DNA from: JAFEBO01 sp036392375
GTDB lineage: Bacteria; Planctomycetota; Phycisphaerae; Phycisphaerales; UBA1924
Direction: 5' to 3'
DNA: 64,000 nucleotides
Assembly (NCBI GenBank): GCA_036392375.1
Contig: DASVYC010000026.1
Location: 72,925-136,924 of the forward strand
A model generated the notes under the pieces. The model saw nothing but the letters and a program-made list of their open reading frames with translations, searched no databases and was not told where the DNA came from. Made by a program: the position numbers and the translations under genes. Position 1 is the first letter of the stretch. Every line of letters starts with the position of its first letter. Of this stretch, positions 16,564 to 25,487 are shown piece by piece.

Positions 16564-18396
16564 TCAGCGCTTCAGCATCTGCTCGATCGCCTCCAGCCGT
16601 GACCGCAGCTCGGCGTTCTCGGCACGCAGCGCCGCGGCCTCATCCACGAGTCGCTGCGTGCTCGCCGCGCTCCTCTCGTGCTCTTGGCGCAGGGCCCGGA
16701 TCATCAACGCCGTGAGCCGGTTGTAGTCGATGCCCTCGATCTTGCCGTTGCTGCGGCTGACCGCTTCTGGGATCGCCTCGGCGACTTCCTCGGCGATCAG
16801 CCCGACATCGGCCCGCCCCGCCATCGACGGGATCTCGTCGTTCCAATCAAACCGCACCGGACGCAGCGCGAGGATGCTGCTGAGCGCATCGTCCTCGATC
16901 GAGCGGATGTTCTTCTTGTAGCGGGCGCTCGAGGCGTTGGTGAAACCGACGCAGCGGAGTGCCCCGTTGACGTCAAGGGTGAAGCTCGCGTTCGGCGTGC
17001 GGGTGCCGATGCCGACGCGTCCGCCGTCGGGGTTGATGGTCAGAAATCCGTAGCTGGAGCCCCAGGCGGAGGTGGACTGGATGATGGAATAGTCGTTGTT
17101 TGCACCGTTGATGCCGAGATACAAGCTCGTGCGCCCCGCGGTCTGGGTGCTGCCGACGAGGATGCCGCCGCCGGTCTCGGGGGTGACCGTGAGGAGGGCC
17201 TCGGGTGAAGTGGTCCCGATGCCCAGCAGTCCTTCGTCGGTGAGCCGCATCCGGGTGGTCAGCGGGTTGGTGATCGCGCCCCAGTTCTTGGTTTGGAAGT
17301 CGATGTGACTTGAGTAGTCGCTGTCCACCGCCTGGATGCGTGCGGAAGGGGCGTTCGAGCCGGGGTCGTAGGTCGCGAGATCGAGGGCGGCGAGCGCGCC
17401 GGTGCCGCCGCGCCCCACGACCCGCAGCGCGGGCACGAGGCTCCCGCCGCCGCTGGCACGCACCGTGAACTGATTGACGCTCGCCGCGATCGTGCCGTCG
17501 GCCTGCGTCGTGAAGGGCGAACCGGCGATGCCAGACCAGGGCGCGCCCGTGGCTTGTACCGCCAGCTGCGGCAGACGCACGTACGCGGCAAACCAAGCCG
17601 GAACCATGTCGGTGCCTGCCCAGAACGTCGGACAATTGGCCGGTTGCGATCCCGGCGTGGCCTGCACGACCGCGATCGTGCCGCTGGTCGTCACCATCTC
17701 AACTGTGTACGCCTGGCCCTTTGACACCGGAACGGAACCGAAGTCGAAGGTCACGGTGCCAACCGCGGGCACGACGTTCACCGTCGCGAGCAGCGGGCCA
17801 GCGAGCCCCTGACCGCTCCGCAGCCGCGCCGTCATCTTGGGTCCGTTGTTCGCGTGCGCGATCTGCATCTGCACCCGCGTGAGAAAGCCGGACTGGGTCG
17901 GCGTGACCACCTGGTAAAACGGCACGTTGTGCACGAAGTAGCTATCGCTCGACGCGCTACCGGAACGGAGGTCAAGCACTTCGGTGCCCGGCCTCATCGG
18001 TATCCCCGCCAACCCAACCGCCAGCGGCACCGCCGACACCGCGCTCCGCGGGGAGATCGTCGTGTACGCGCCCGTGCCGCTGGGAACTCGAACGTCCAGC
18101 TCCAGCCACAACGGCTGCCCGTCGATGAACGCACCCGCGGGCGACGGGATCGACAGCGAGAAGACGCCGCGGGTGACCTCGACGCCGGGGAACGACTGCT
18201 CGGTGCCGACCATCGTGCCGCCGCTCGCCGCGGTCCAGAGACGGGCCTTGAAGTCGGCCAACGCGTCCACCGGGCCGCCGGGGGCCGAGAGCGAGCCCTG
18301 ATAGGTAAACGAGCTGTTCTGCGCCAGCGCCTGCGAGGCGAGCAGCGTGAGCAACGCTGCCAGAGGGGCCGACCATCGAGTCAGGCAACGGTTCAT
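16564..18396 (-). CDS. Secreted YQG-domain protein with S74 endosialidase-type chaperone
   Basis: A 610-residue exported protein. After the signal peptide (about residues 1-25) comes the shared YQG domain (SFTYQGSL...GVFSL...LWLELDVR...YTTISPRSA), then a long beta-rich region with IGTTSPEALLTV and VGIGTRTPNASF fibre-like units, and a C-terminal intramolecular chaperone domain (Peptidase S74) beginning ASSARYKKNIRSI, with DVGLIAEEVAEAIPEAV and a final coiled coil. S74 domains trimerise tail fibres and cut themselves off at the serine near their start. The ATG at 18396 has GGAG 9 bases upstream. A trimeric surface fibre is likely; there is no phage context. Confidence 0.88.
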   Translation of the reverse strand: MNRCLTRWSAPLAALLTLLASQALAQNSSFTYQGSLSAPGGPVDALADFKARLWTAASGGTMVGTEQSFPGVEVTRGVFSLSIPSPAGAFIDGQPLWLELDVRVPSGTGAYTTISPRSAVSAVPLAVGLAGIPMRPGTEVLDLRSGSASSDSYFVHNVPFYQVVTPTQSGFLTRVQMQIAHANNGPKMTARLRSGQGLAGPLLATVNVVPAVGTVTFDFGSVPVSKGQAYTVEMVTTSGTIAVVQATPGSQPANCPTFWAGTDMVPAWFAAYVRLPQLAVQATGAPWSGIAGSPFTTQADGTIAASVNQFTVRASGGGSLVPALRVVGRGGTGALAALDLATYDPGSNAPSARIQAVDSDYSSHIDFQTKNWGAITNPLTTRMRLTDEGLLGIGTTSPEALLTVTPETGGGILVGSTQTAGRTSLYLGINGANNDYSIIQSTSAWGSSYGFLTINPDGGRVGIGTRTPNASFTLDVNGALRCVGFTNASSARYKKNIRSIEDDALSSILALRPVRFDWNDEIPSMAGRADVGLIAEEVAEAIPEAVSRSNGKIEGIDYNRLTALMIRALRQEHERSAASTQRLVDEAAALRAENAELRSRLEAIEQMLKR

Positions 18397-18565
18397 CGTG
18401 CGATTCTCCGGTTGAGTGCGAAACGTCCACCACATGCTCAATCAGCGGCACGCCTCGCCAACCGGCCTCAGACACCACTCTCAACTTCGGTAGACTGGTG
18501 TCCGTTCGGGACGCTTTCACGATGTGCCCGCCGCGAGCAATGACGAACAATCCCGAGGAGACTCG

Positions 18566-19450
18566 GTGAACCAGCCCGACCACAACCCACCCCCGCGGCT
18601 CGATCCCGACCTGGGCGATGAGTCCGACCTCGGCCTCTCCGCCGCCGACGCCGTCGCGGTCGGCGCGATCGTCGCGGAAGCGAGTCGCCTCGCCGCGCCC
18701 GGGCAGGAGCCGCTCTTGGCCCGGCGCGTGCTGCTCGACGGTGCCGCTGCGCTGCTGAATGCCGACAACTGGCTCTGGGTCCTCGGCCGCGCCGGGCTGA
18801 CCAGCGGCGAGTGGCGCATTGCGCCGATCAAGATCCTCAAGTGCGGCCGGGTCCCCATGCTCCGCGGCGCGTGGCACGCCCTCCGCATGATGGGCGCCTT
18901 CGGCCGCCCGCCCGAAACCGTCGGCCTGCACGACCTCGCCCTCGCCGGCCGCCCGTTCGTCCGCGGCATCCGCCAAGTCCTGCCGCCGCAGACCTGGGAC
19001 ACCGATCCCGCCTGCCTCACCTACCGCCGCCGCATCGGCATGGACGACCTGCTCTACACCGTCTTGCCGCAGCACGGCACCGACGCGTTGACGGTCAGTT
19101 CGGTCATGTTCGGCCGGAGCACCGGCGCCCCCACCTTCACCGCCCGCGAACGCCGCCTCGCCGCCGCGTTGTTCTTCGCCCCCGCCTGGGTCCACACGCT
19201 CACCGCTCCGGCGTCACCCACCGGCGACGACTACGCCGCCCGCGTCGCCCGCCTGTCTGAGAAGGAGCAGCAGCTCGTCCCCCTGCTCGCCAGCGACCTG
19301 GGCTACGCGCAGATCGGGGCCATGACCGGGCTCACCGAGAACACCATCAAGACCTACGCCGTGCGGATCTTCCGCAGCCTGGGCGTCCGAAACCGCAACG
19401 CGCTCCGCGACCGCGTGGCGCTGGTGGATCCAAGGCTCAAGAACCCTTGA
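18566..19450 (+). CDS. LuxR-family transcriptional regulator
   Basis: A 294-residue DNA-binding protein. The last 60 residues form a LuxR/FixJ helix-turn-helix: LSEKEQQLVPLLASDLGYAQIGAMTG followed by LTENTIKTYAVRIFRSLGVRN. The N-terminal 220 residues have no domain I can name; they are probably a ligand-sensing or GAF-like module. The GTG at 18566 is preferred because CGAGGAG lies 6-7 bases upstream, whereas the upstream ATG at 18524 has none. It is divergent from the S74 surface-protein gene and 185 bases ahead of the helicase gene, so either could be a target. There is no receiver-domain signature. Confidence 0.85.
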   Translation: MNQPDHNPPPRLDPDLGDESDLGLSAADAVAVGAIVAEASRLAAPGQEPLLARRVLLDGAAALLNADNWLWVLGRAGLTSGEWRIAPIKILKCGRVPMLRGAWHALRMMGAFGRPPETVGLHDLALAGRPFVRGIRQVLPPQTWDTDPACLTYRRRIGMDDLLYTVLPQHGTDALTVSSVMFGRSTGAPTFTARERRLAAALFFAPAWVHTLTAPASPTGDDYAARVARLSEKEQQLVPLLASDLGYAQIGAMTGLTENTIKTYAVRIFRSLGVRNRNALRDRVALVDPRLKNP

Positions 19451-19635
19451 CGAAGTCGCCGCGGCTCGTTCGTCCTACCCCGGACCGGCCTTCTCCCATT
19501 TCGCACCCCGATCACCCCTTCGGCCGATCTACTATTGCTCGCCGTGGCCGGGGGTCCGGAGCGACCCCCTCTACCGTCGCCGCGGCGAACGCGACTTCTG
19601 TCGTTCTTCCACCGCATTTCACACGAGTACGAGCC

Positions 19636-21243
19636 ATGCACGATACCGATGGGACGGAGTCCCAGGTCCACCAGTCCGCTGATTCCAATCTGCCCGCTTC
19701 TTCCGACGACGCCGCAAGTCCAAGCCAGCCCGCCACTTCCGGCCACGAGCTGCAGGACTCCATCACCGCCGCCAACCCGGTCGCGGAAGTGCACGGCATC
19801 GTCACCCACCACGACTTCAAGCCCGTCGCACAGGACAACGTCTTCGACGAGGCCGTTGACTTCCCGTCGCTTGGGCTCCGCAACAGCGTGCTCAAGGGTC
19901 TCGCTGACATGGGCTTCCAGAAGCCCACGATGATCCAGGCGAAGATGATCCCCGTCGCCATCACCGGGCGCGACGTGCTCGGCCAGGCCAAGACCGGCAC
20001 CGGCAAGACCGCCGCGTTCGGTCTGCCGCTCATCCACATGTGCGGCAAGGACACCCAGTTCCAGGCCCTCATCCTCGCCCCCACTCGCGAACTGGCCATC
20101 CAGATCACCGACGAGATCAACGACCTCGCCAAGCACACGCCCATCCGGGCCGTCACGCTCTACGGCGGTCAATCCATCCAGGCCCAGACCCGCCAGCTCC
20201 AGACCGGCTCGCACATCGTCGTCGGCACGCCCGGGCGCGTGCTCGACATGATCCAACGCGGCTACTTCCACCTGCAGAACATCCGCTTCGCGGTGCTCGA
20301 TGAAGTGGATCGCATGTTCGACATCGGCTTCCGCGATGACATCAAGCGGATCCTGAACATGTGCCCCAAGCCCGGCACCCCGCCGGAGGGCCGCCAGACA
20401 ATCTTCGTCAGCGCGACGTTGAGCGAAGAGGTCGAGCGCCTCGCCCGCCAGCACATGCACGATCCGGTGAAGCTGGTCACCACCGCTGGCTCGCTGACCG
20501 CCAGCCTCGTCAAGCAGTTCCACATCCCGGTCGCCCCGTGGGACAAGAAGCGCATGCTGCTGCACGTGCTCACCCACGAGGAGCCGGCTCTCACGCTGGT
20601 TTTCTGTCGCCTCAAGCGCACCGTCGATGAACTCGCCAACGGCTTGTCCGCCCGCGGCATTCCCGCGCACGCGATGCACGGCGACATGAGCCAGGGCAAG
20701 CGCAACACCACCATGAAGCAGCTCAAGGACGGCAAGCTCGCCGTCGTGATCTGCTCCGACCTCGCCAGCCGCGGCATCGACGTCGAGGGTGTGTCGCACG
20801 TCATCAACTTCGACCTGCCCGACGACCCCGAGCTCTACGTCCACCGCATCGGTCGCACCGCCCGCGCCGGCAAGGGCGGCCTGGCCTACTCGCTCGTCAC
20901 CCCCGCCCAGGGCGAGCTGCTCACCAGCATCGAGATGCTGATCAACGCCGAGATCCCCAAGCTCGAGTACCCAGACTTCGTCGGCAACCCGCCGCCCCAG
21001 GGCTGGCGCGACGACGGCCCCGGCGGCCGCCCGCAAGGCGGCCTGCAGCTCGAACGAGCCGAAGGCGACGCGCCCCCGCCGCCGCCCGCGCCACCGAAAG
21101 TCAGCCGCATGGAGCAATCCAAGCTCGAGCTGCCCGCGTCGGACCCGGCAAAGGTCGACGCGAGCAAGTTCCCCGGCGGCATCGTGCCGACGAAGCTGCC
21201 CCCCAAGCGCATGTTCGGCAAGATGCCCGGCCGCGGGCGGTAA
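19636..21243 (+). CDS. DEAD-box family ATP-dependent RNA helicase
   Basis: A 535-residue superfamily 2 RNA helicase that unwinds RNA duplexes, typically in ribosome assembly or RNA decay. Motifs in order: Q motif GFQKPTMIQ (93-101), Walker A AKTGTGKT (118-125), PTREL, TPGR, motif II DEVD (222-225), SAT, and motif VI HRIGRTARAG. Motif II reads DEVD where the family usually has DEAD. The N-terminal 70 residues are Ser/Asp-rich and probably disordered; the C-terminal tail is Pro/Gly-rich and ends basic (KMPGRGR), likely for RNA contact. The ATG at 19636 is the first plausible start after a 185-base gap. Confidence 0.94.
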   Translation: MHDTDGTESQVHQSADSNLPASSDDAASPSQPATSGHELQDSITAANPVAEVHGIVTHHDFKPVAQDNVFDEAVDFPSLGLRNSVLKGLADMGFQKPTMIQAKMIPVAITGRDVLGQAKTGTGKTAAFGLPLIHMCGKDTQFQALILAPTRELAIQITDEINDLAKHTPIRAVTLYGGQSIQAQTRQLQTGSHIVVGTPGRVLDMIQRGYFHLQNIRFAVLDEVDRMFDIGFRDDIKRILNMCPKPGTPPEGRQTIFVSATLSEEVERLARQHMHDPVKLVTTAGSLTASLVKQFHIPVAPWDKKRMLLHVLTHEEPALTLVFCRLKRTVDELANGLSARGIPAHAMHGDMSQGKRNTTMKQLKDGKLAVVICSDLASRGIDVEGVSHVINFDLPDDPELYVHRIGRTARAGKGGLAYSLVTPAQGELLTSIEMLINAEIPKLEYPDFVGNPPPQGWRDDGPGGRPQGGLQLERAEGDAPPPPPAPPKVSRMEQSKLELPASDPAKVDASKFPGGIVPTKLPPKRMFGKMPGRGR

Positions 21244-21266
21244 GCACGCACCACTCCAAGCCCCGC

Positions 21267-21331
21267 GCCCCTCTCCCCGTTTCGGCGGGGAGAGGTGATC
21301 GAGGCCCTCCAGGCCGAGATCGGTGAGGGGC
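21267..21331. repeat. Family D paired-hairpin element
   Basis: Bounded by GCCCCTC and GAGGGGC. The first hairpin is CCTCTCCCCG / CGGGGAGAGG with loop TTTCGG (21270-21295); the second is imperfect, around CGAGGCC-CTCCA-GGCCGAG. It begins 24 bases after the helicase stop and could also serve as its terminator. The two-hairpin design with inverted ends matches family A next to it, although the sequence is unrelated. Confidence 0.7.
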
Positions 21332-21381
21332 GAGCGACGCACGAGCTCGAATCACGCACGCAGAAGCGCCGCCCACCTCTA

Positions 21382-21479
21382 TTGGGTGCCACTGCCGACG
21401 GCTCGGCGTCGGCAGTGCGATCACGACACCGATCCACAGCCCGGCACTGCCCAGCGAAGCGCTGGGCAGTGGCACCCAA
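21382..21479. repeat. Family A double-hairpin repeat, copy 3
   Basis: Ends are TTGGGTGCC and GGCACCCAA. Left hairpin: CACTGCCGACG / CGTCGGCAGTG, loop GCTCGG. Right hairpin: CACTGCCCAGCG / CGCTGGGCAGTG, loop AAG. This is the cleanest copy, lying between the converging helicase and cyclophilin genes. Confidence 0.92.
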
Positions 21480-21515
21480 CGTGCGCCCGCAGCAACGCGA
21501 CGTCTTCTCATCGAT

Positions 21516-22220
21516 TCAGCGATCACCCACAATCCGCACCCTCTTCACCACCACCAACTCCAGCGGCACATCCTTCATCATCTCGCCGTCCACCAGTTCG
21601 CCGTTCTTGCGAATCTTCTCCGCCCGCGAACCCGTGACGCCGGTGCGGATCTTTTCGACCGCGTCCCAGCTGTCGGTCACTCGCCCGAAGACCGCGTAGC
21701 CCGCGCCGCCGCTGATCTCGCGGGGCGTGTCGAGCCTCGGATTATCAACGACATTGATGTAGAACTCCCGCGTGCCCGAGTCCGGGTCGGTGTCGCGGCC
21801 CAGACCCACCGAGCCCTTCACGTTCTTCAGCCCGTTCTGCCACTCGTTCTTGATCGGCCTGTCGAGCCCCAGCGGCTCGCCGGGCGTGCGTGCCGCGGCG
21901 TCGGACGCGGGCAGATTCATCAGCTCCGGCGTGTGCGAACCGCCCTGGATCACAAAGTTCGAGATGACGCGCTGAAAGACCGTGTTGTCGTAGTGCCCAG
22001 CCTTAGCGTGGCGCACGAAGTTGTCGACGCTCAGCGGCGCTCGCTCGCGATCAAGCTCAAGCGTGATATCGCCGGCGGAGGTTTCGAGGATGGCGGTGAC
22101 GACCTTGCCATCCCGCGGCACCGACTCGCCGTGGATGACATGCTCCTTCGAGCGGCAGCCCGCCAGCATTGACCCCACAACCATCACCACGCCCGTCACG
22201 ACAATTGCCCGCATCAACAT
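21516..22220 (-). CDS. Cyclophilin-type peptidyl-prolyl isomerase lipoprotein
   Basis: A 234-residue cyclophilin that isomerises X-Pro bonds, probably helping secreted proteins fold. It starts with a lipoprotein signal (VVMVVGSMLAGC, lipobox cysteine about residue 22), so it is tethered in the periplasm. Cyclophilin motifs are visible: VDNFVRHAKAGHYDNTVFQRVISNFVIQGG (in parts), NGLKNVKGSVGLGR and FYINVVDNP. Starts at 22220 and 22214 are both ATG and cannot be separated. The bulky aromatic near the usual FHR pocket is replaced by FQRV, as in several bacterial forms. Confidence 0.9.
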   Translation of the reverse strand: MLMRAIVVTGVVMVVGSMLAGCRSKEHVIHGESVPRDGKVVTAILETSAGDITLELDRERAPLSVDNFVRHAKAGHYDNTVFQRVISNFVIQGGSHTPELMNLPASDAAARTPGEPLGLDRPIKNEWQNGLKNVKGSVGLGRDTDPDSGTREFYINVVDNPRLDTPREISGGAGYAVFGRVTDSWDAVEKIRTGVTGSRAEKIRKNGELVDGEMMKDVPLELVVVKRVRIVGDR

Positions 22221-22315
22221 CGCTGCAGCGTACCAGAGCCTCCAGCGACACGCCGCGGCGGCGCGTTCCCTCACGCGACCGCCGCGACGTGCCGAGACAT
22301 GAAGCGATCCAACGC

Positions 22316-23047
22316 TCACGCCGCGCGCCGACGCCGTGCCGCGAACCACGAGACCCCGCCCAGCAAAAGGCCCGCGCCAGGGGCCGGGATGAACGCCACC
22401 GAGGCATCAAGCTCCGCCAAACCGCTGAAGCTGTTGCTGGTGCCGAAGTTGCTGGTCTTGGTGATGTCCGCACCGATCAGGACGCGGTAGTTGCCGGCGG
22501 CGAGGTTGAGGTCGAGCGAGAAGCCGTCCCAACGGAGCGAGTCGCGGGCGTTCACCGGATCGATGAACAACGACGCGTGGTCGAACGAGTCGAAGACCAC
22601 CGCGTTGGTGTCGGCGTTGAAGATCGCCAGGTACGCGTTCAGCGACTGCGGCGTTGCTCCCTTGGTCTGCGACGGCGTCGAGAATCCGTTCAGCGCGACC
22701 CGCGCGATCGTCGACCCCGTTACGGTGAAATTCGACTCGAGCTTGGCGCTTGACTTGGTCTCCTCTCCAAGAACGACAACCAGGCTCGACGAACCGCGGA
22801 ACACGCCGCCGATGAACGAGTTGTTCGCGGTAGATGTGTGGGTGTAGCCCTGCGGCAGTGTGCCGGTCCACGCACCCAAGGCGGTCGTGCTGTCGGAGTT
22901 GTTGTAATCTCCCGGCGCCGGGAAGAACAGGTTGTTCTTCGACTCGCGGATCGTGCTCGTCCGGGATGTCACGCTCACGGCGGCCATCGCCACGCCCGAC
23001 AACGACGCGGCGACCGCCGCGGCCCCAATCACAGTGCTGATACGCAT
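22316..23047 (-). CDS. Secreted protein with PEP-CTERM-like sorting tail
   Basis: A 243-residue exported protein. It has a signal peptide (about 1-25: MRISTVIGAAAVAASLSG, then VAMA), a body of Ser/Thr/Asn-rich beta-like sequence, and a C-terminal tail IPAPGAGLLLGGVSWFAARRRRAA-type (given in parts: PAPGA, a hydrophobic helix, then RRRR). Such tails direct proteins to an exosortase or similar sorting system. The ATG at 23047 has GGGAGAG 8 bases upstream. Five 15-bp tandem repeats lie 44-118 bases upstream. The function of the body is not recognisable. Confidence 0.8.
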   Translation of the reverse strand: MRISTVIGAAAVAASLSGVAMAAVSVTSRTSTIRESKNNLFFPAPGDYNNSDSTTALGAWTGTLPQGYTHTSTANNSFIGGVFRGSSSLVVVLGEETKSSAKLESNFTVTGSTIARVALNGFSTPSQTKGATPQSLNAYLAIFNADTNAVVFDSFDHASLFIDPVNARDSLRWDGFSLDLNLAAGNYRVLIGADITKTSNFGTSNSFSGLAELDASVAFIPAPGAGLLLGGVSWFAARRRRAA

Positions 23048-23090
23048 CGCTTCTCTCCCTTTCCCCACGGCCCGGCCCGACGCCGCCCCG

Positions 23091-23165
23091 CACACGCGAG
23101 ACCCGCACACGCGAGACCCGCACACGCGAGACCCGCACACGCGAGACCCGCACACGCGAGACCCG
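23091..23165. repeat. Five perfect 15-bp tandem repeats
   Basis: CACACGCGAGACCCG occurs five times without change, 44 bases upstream of the PEP-CTERM-like gene. On the coding strand the unit reads CGGGTCTCGCGTGTG. Copy number may vary between strains, which could change promoter spacing. There are no spacers, so it is not CRISPR. The rest of the gap to 23344 shows no gene. Confidence 0.95.
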
Positions 23166-23344
23166 CGCCGGTTCCGGGTGGTGTCCAACGAATAGCGATA
23201 CATCCGCTTTTGGTGAAGGATGCATGTTTTTTTCACTATATCACGTTTCGGCAGCGCGAGCCGAAGAAACGGATGCACCCCGGCCAGCCCGCCGGGGACT
23301 TCACCGGGAAAAACCTGTTTGCCGTGCGCGCCGTCGGAGCCAAC

Positions 23345-24226
23345 TCACAACCCCGCCACCCCGAACACCGTCCCCGCAGGCACCTCCAGCCCGAACCGCT
23401 CACGCAGCACATCGCCCAGCCGCTGCGGCGTCGTGATCGTCTCACTCGCCAGCACCGCGCCGTCGCTGGAGCGCCGGTGCGTAAAGTCGCCGTTGGCCAA
23501 CGAGAAGCGTGTGCCGTCGGGGTTCGCCAGCGACGCCATGATGTACTGCTTGAAGCGGCTGTTGGGGTTCGTGCTGGTGAACCAGTTGCCAACCTCGCGG
23601 TCGATGGCGTGCATCTCCTCGCCGTTGAACTCGCAGATGTCGATCCACGTCTCGACGCCGTCGCGCAGGATCCGGGCCTGATGGAACCACCGCGGCGCGG
23701 GCACGCCGGCCTCGCGCACCAGCCGCCGCATCTCATGCGGCGTCGGGTGCTCCGCGTTCTCCACCATCCGGAACGGCGCCGTCGGCGACATGCTGCCGAC
23801 ACCGACATCGACGAGCCAGTCGCCTGCGTTTTGGCCAGCCTGCTCCGCGCTCAGCGTCACCTTGACAAACACATGCGTCCGCGGCGGCACCATGTCTCGC
23901 GGCCGGTCCAGCCGCACCCGCGCCGACAGCGGCATCGCCTCGAACCCGATCTGCCGAAGCACGTGCAGCATCAGCCAGTTCTGCTCGAAGCAGTACCCGC
24001 CGCGGCGGTTCGTAATGAGCTTGGCCTGCACACTCTCCAGATCGAGGGCGACGCCACGACCGAGCAAGACGTCGAGGTTCTCAAACGGGATCGAGCACAC
24101 GTGCCGCATCTGGATCGCCCGCAGCATGTCGAGTGTGGGCGCGATGGGGCCGACGTAGCCGATGCGGGAGAAGTAGGCGGGGAGGTTGATGCGATTGTCA
24201 GTTACGTTGTGACCCTCCTGCTGCAC
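23345..24226 (-). CDS. Arylamine N-acetyltransferase
   Basis: A 293-residue enzyme of the NAT family that moves an acetyl group from acetyl-CoA to aromatic amines, hydrazines or related substrates through a cysteine. The catalytic triad is complete: C79 in RRGGYCFEQN, H118 in RTHVFVKV and D140 in WLVDVGVG; the SIPFENLDVLLG segment is also typical. The start is a GTG at 24226, overlapping the upstream DUF5677 gene by 29 bases, so the two are probably coupled. An AGGAGG sits just inside the overlap. Physiological substrate unknown. Confidence 0.93.
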   Translation of the reverse strand: MQQEGHNVTDNRINLPAYFSRIGYVGPIAPTLDMLRAIQMRHVCSIPFENLDVLLGRGVALDLESVQAKLITNRRGGYCFEQNWLMLHVLRQIGFEAMPLSARVRLDRPRDMVPPRTHVFVKVTLSAEQAGQNAGDWLVDVGVGSMSPTAPFRMVENAEHPTPHEMRRLVREAGVPAPRWFHQARILRDGVETWIDICEFNGEEMHAIDREVGNWFTSTNPNSRFKQYIMASLANPDGTRFSLANGDFTHRRSSDGAVLASETITTPQRLGDVLRERFGLEVPAGTVFGVAGL

Positions 24227-25370
24227 CCTTCACTATGAACCACTCCTCGTGGTGTCTGCCTTCGATACTGTCGTGGGCACTCAGTCCTTCGTACTTGACC
24301 AAGTCCACCAAACGGCCTGCGAGTTGCGAGCACACCGGGGCGTCCACCGTTTCCAGCTCGAGCAACAATGCTGCGAGCACTTGCGAAAGGGAAATCGCAG
24401 CTGACTGAGCCGGATCTAGAAGTCCCACGTTGCTCGCACCAGCGAGCATGAACTTTGGTTGCCCCGGCAGAGTTCCGAGGCACGAAGTAAACGCTTTCGC
24501 TGGCGCGTGAACTTGCTGGCTCGCCCACATGTAGAACGATCGCAGATGTTCAACACCCACCGCCGTCTCGAGCTCTCGCAGGCCGGGCCTTGACACTTTC
24601 AGAAGGACCGCCGCCCATCCATAGGTAGTCTTGAAACTCGGTCCGTGCCTTGCAATGGCGGCGTCGTAACGGCTCTTTAGCTGGCCCATTGTCTCTGGCC
24701 CGAGCGGCTCGTGCTTTATCTTGGCCGCGACCTTTTCATACTCCTTCGCGCCGTGCCACGCGTCGACAGCCTCGTGTTCACGATACAACGTTGCTGCTTG
24801 GTCGCCATGCTTCTGCAGAAACAATGCGATAACCGCAACCTCGTGCAGGCTTCGCCAGCGAGCGTGCGCTCCATCCGCATACCCAGCTTCCAGGAGCGTA
24901 AGGATTTCAGAAAAGACTCTACAGCTGTGTGCGTGCAACCGAATCAAAACGTCGCGCGTAGCCTGGCGGTTGGGTTCTTGGTGCCAGGAAATAGCGTTGA
25001 GTTCCGCACCGCACTGGTACGAGAACGCCTCAAGGCATCGCAAGGAAAGGAACATACGGCCCCATTCCGAAGTCAGACGCTCACGAAAGGCGGCATGTCC
25101 TCTAAGCCTCGACGTCACAGCTCGACTCAAATGCGCAAGCATCCTGTTCGCAGTCAAGTCTCCAATATCTTGTAGAATTGCTTTAATCTCTGATTCAAGG
25201 TCGCTGTCTGACGGCGCACCGCCATCCATGCGTGGTGCCTTCTCGCGAATCGATCTTCGGAGCACTTGGTCTAGCGGCTTCAGCATCCTTGACAGCGCTT
25301 TACCCTGCCCGGACCTGTTCCGGCACAGCAAGAACCGCCAGAAACTGGTGTCGTCTTGTTCATGGCTCAC
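24198..25370 (-). CDS. DUF5677-like protein
   Basis: A mostly helical 390-residue protein. The region around LLEAGYADGAHARWRSLHEVAVIALFLQKHG, followed by AATLYREHEAVDAWHGAKEY, is characteristic of the DUF5677 family (quoted here in parts; no known function). The start chosen is a GTG at 25370 with GCGAGAGG 6 bases upstream; a TTG at 25394 is possible. By eye the gene is noticeably less GC-rich than its neighbours and uses more A/T-ending codons, a sign of acquisition. It overlaps the acetyltransferase gene by 29 bases. DUF5677 genes are often found near defence or mobile regions, but nothing of that kind is adjacent. Confidence 0.75.
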   Translation of the reverse strand: MSHEQDDTSFWRFLLCRNRSGQGKALSRMLKPLDQVLRRSIREKAPRMDGGAPSDSDLESEIKAILQDIGDLTANRMLAHLSRAVTSRLRGHAAFRERLTSEWGRMFLSLRCLEAFSYQCGAELNAISWHQEPNRQATRDVLIRLHAHSCRVFSEILTLLEAGYADGAHARWRSLHEVAVIALFLQKHGDQAATLYREHEAVDAWHGAKEYEKVAAKIKHEPLGPETMGQLKSRYDAAIARHGPSFKTTYGWAAVLLKVSRPGLRELETAVGVEHLRSFYMWASQQVHAPAKAFTSCLGTLPGQPKFMLAGASNVGLLDPAQSAAISLSQVLAALLLELETVDAPVCSQLAGRLVDLVKYEGLSAHDSIEGRHHEEWFIVKGAAGGSQRN

Positions 25371-25487
25371 CCCGCACCTCTCGCTTCTGGACAACCAACC
25401 AGCTCCGCTGTTCTGACAACACCATTGACTCTGTTCTGTTCAACCGCACAACTCTACGCGCTCCCGCCGATATCGACTCCACTCGCG

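Noticed and set aside
16564..18396. Prophage tail region suggested by the S74 chaperone domain
   Set aside because: A signal peptide is present, neighbours are housekeeping genes and there are no capsid, terminase, portal or integrase genes.
23091..23165. Possible CRISPR array from regularly spaced repeats
   Set aside because: The 15-bp units are directly tandem with no spacers, and there are no cas genes.
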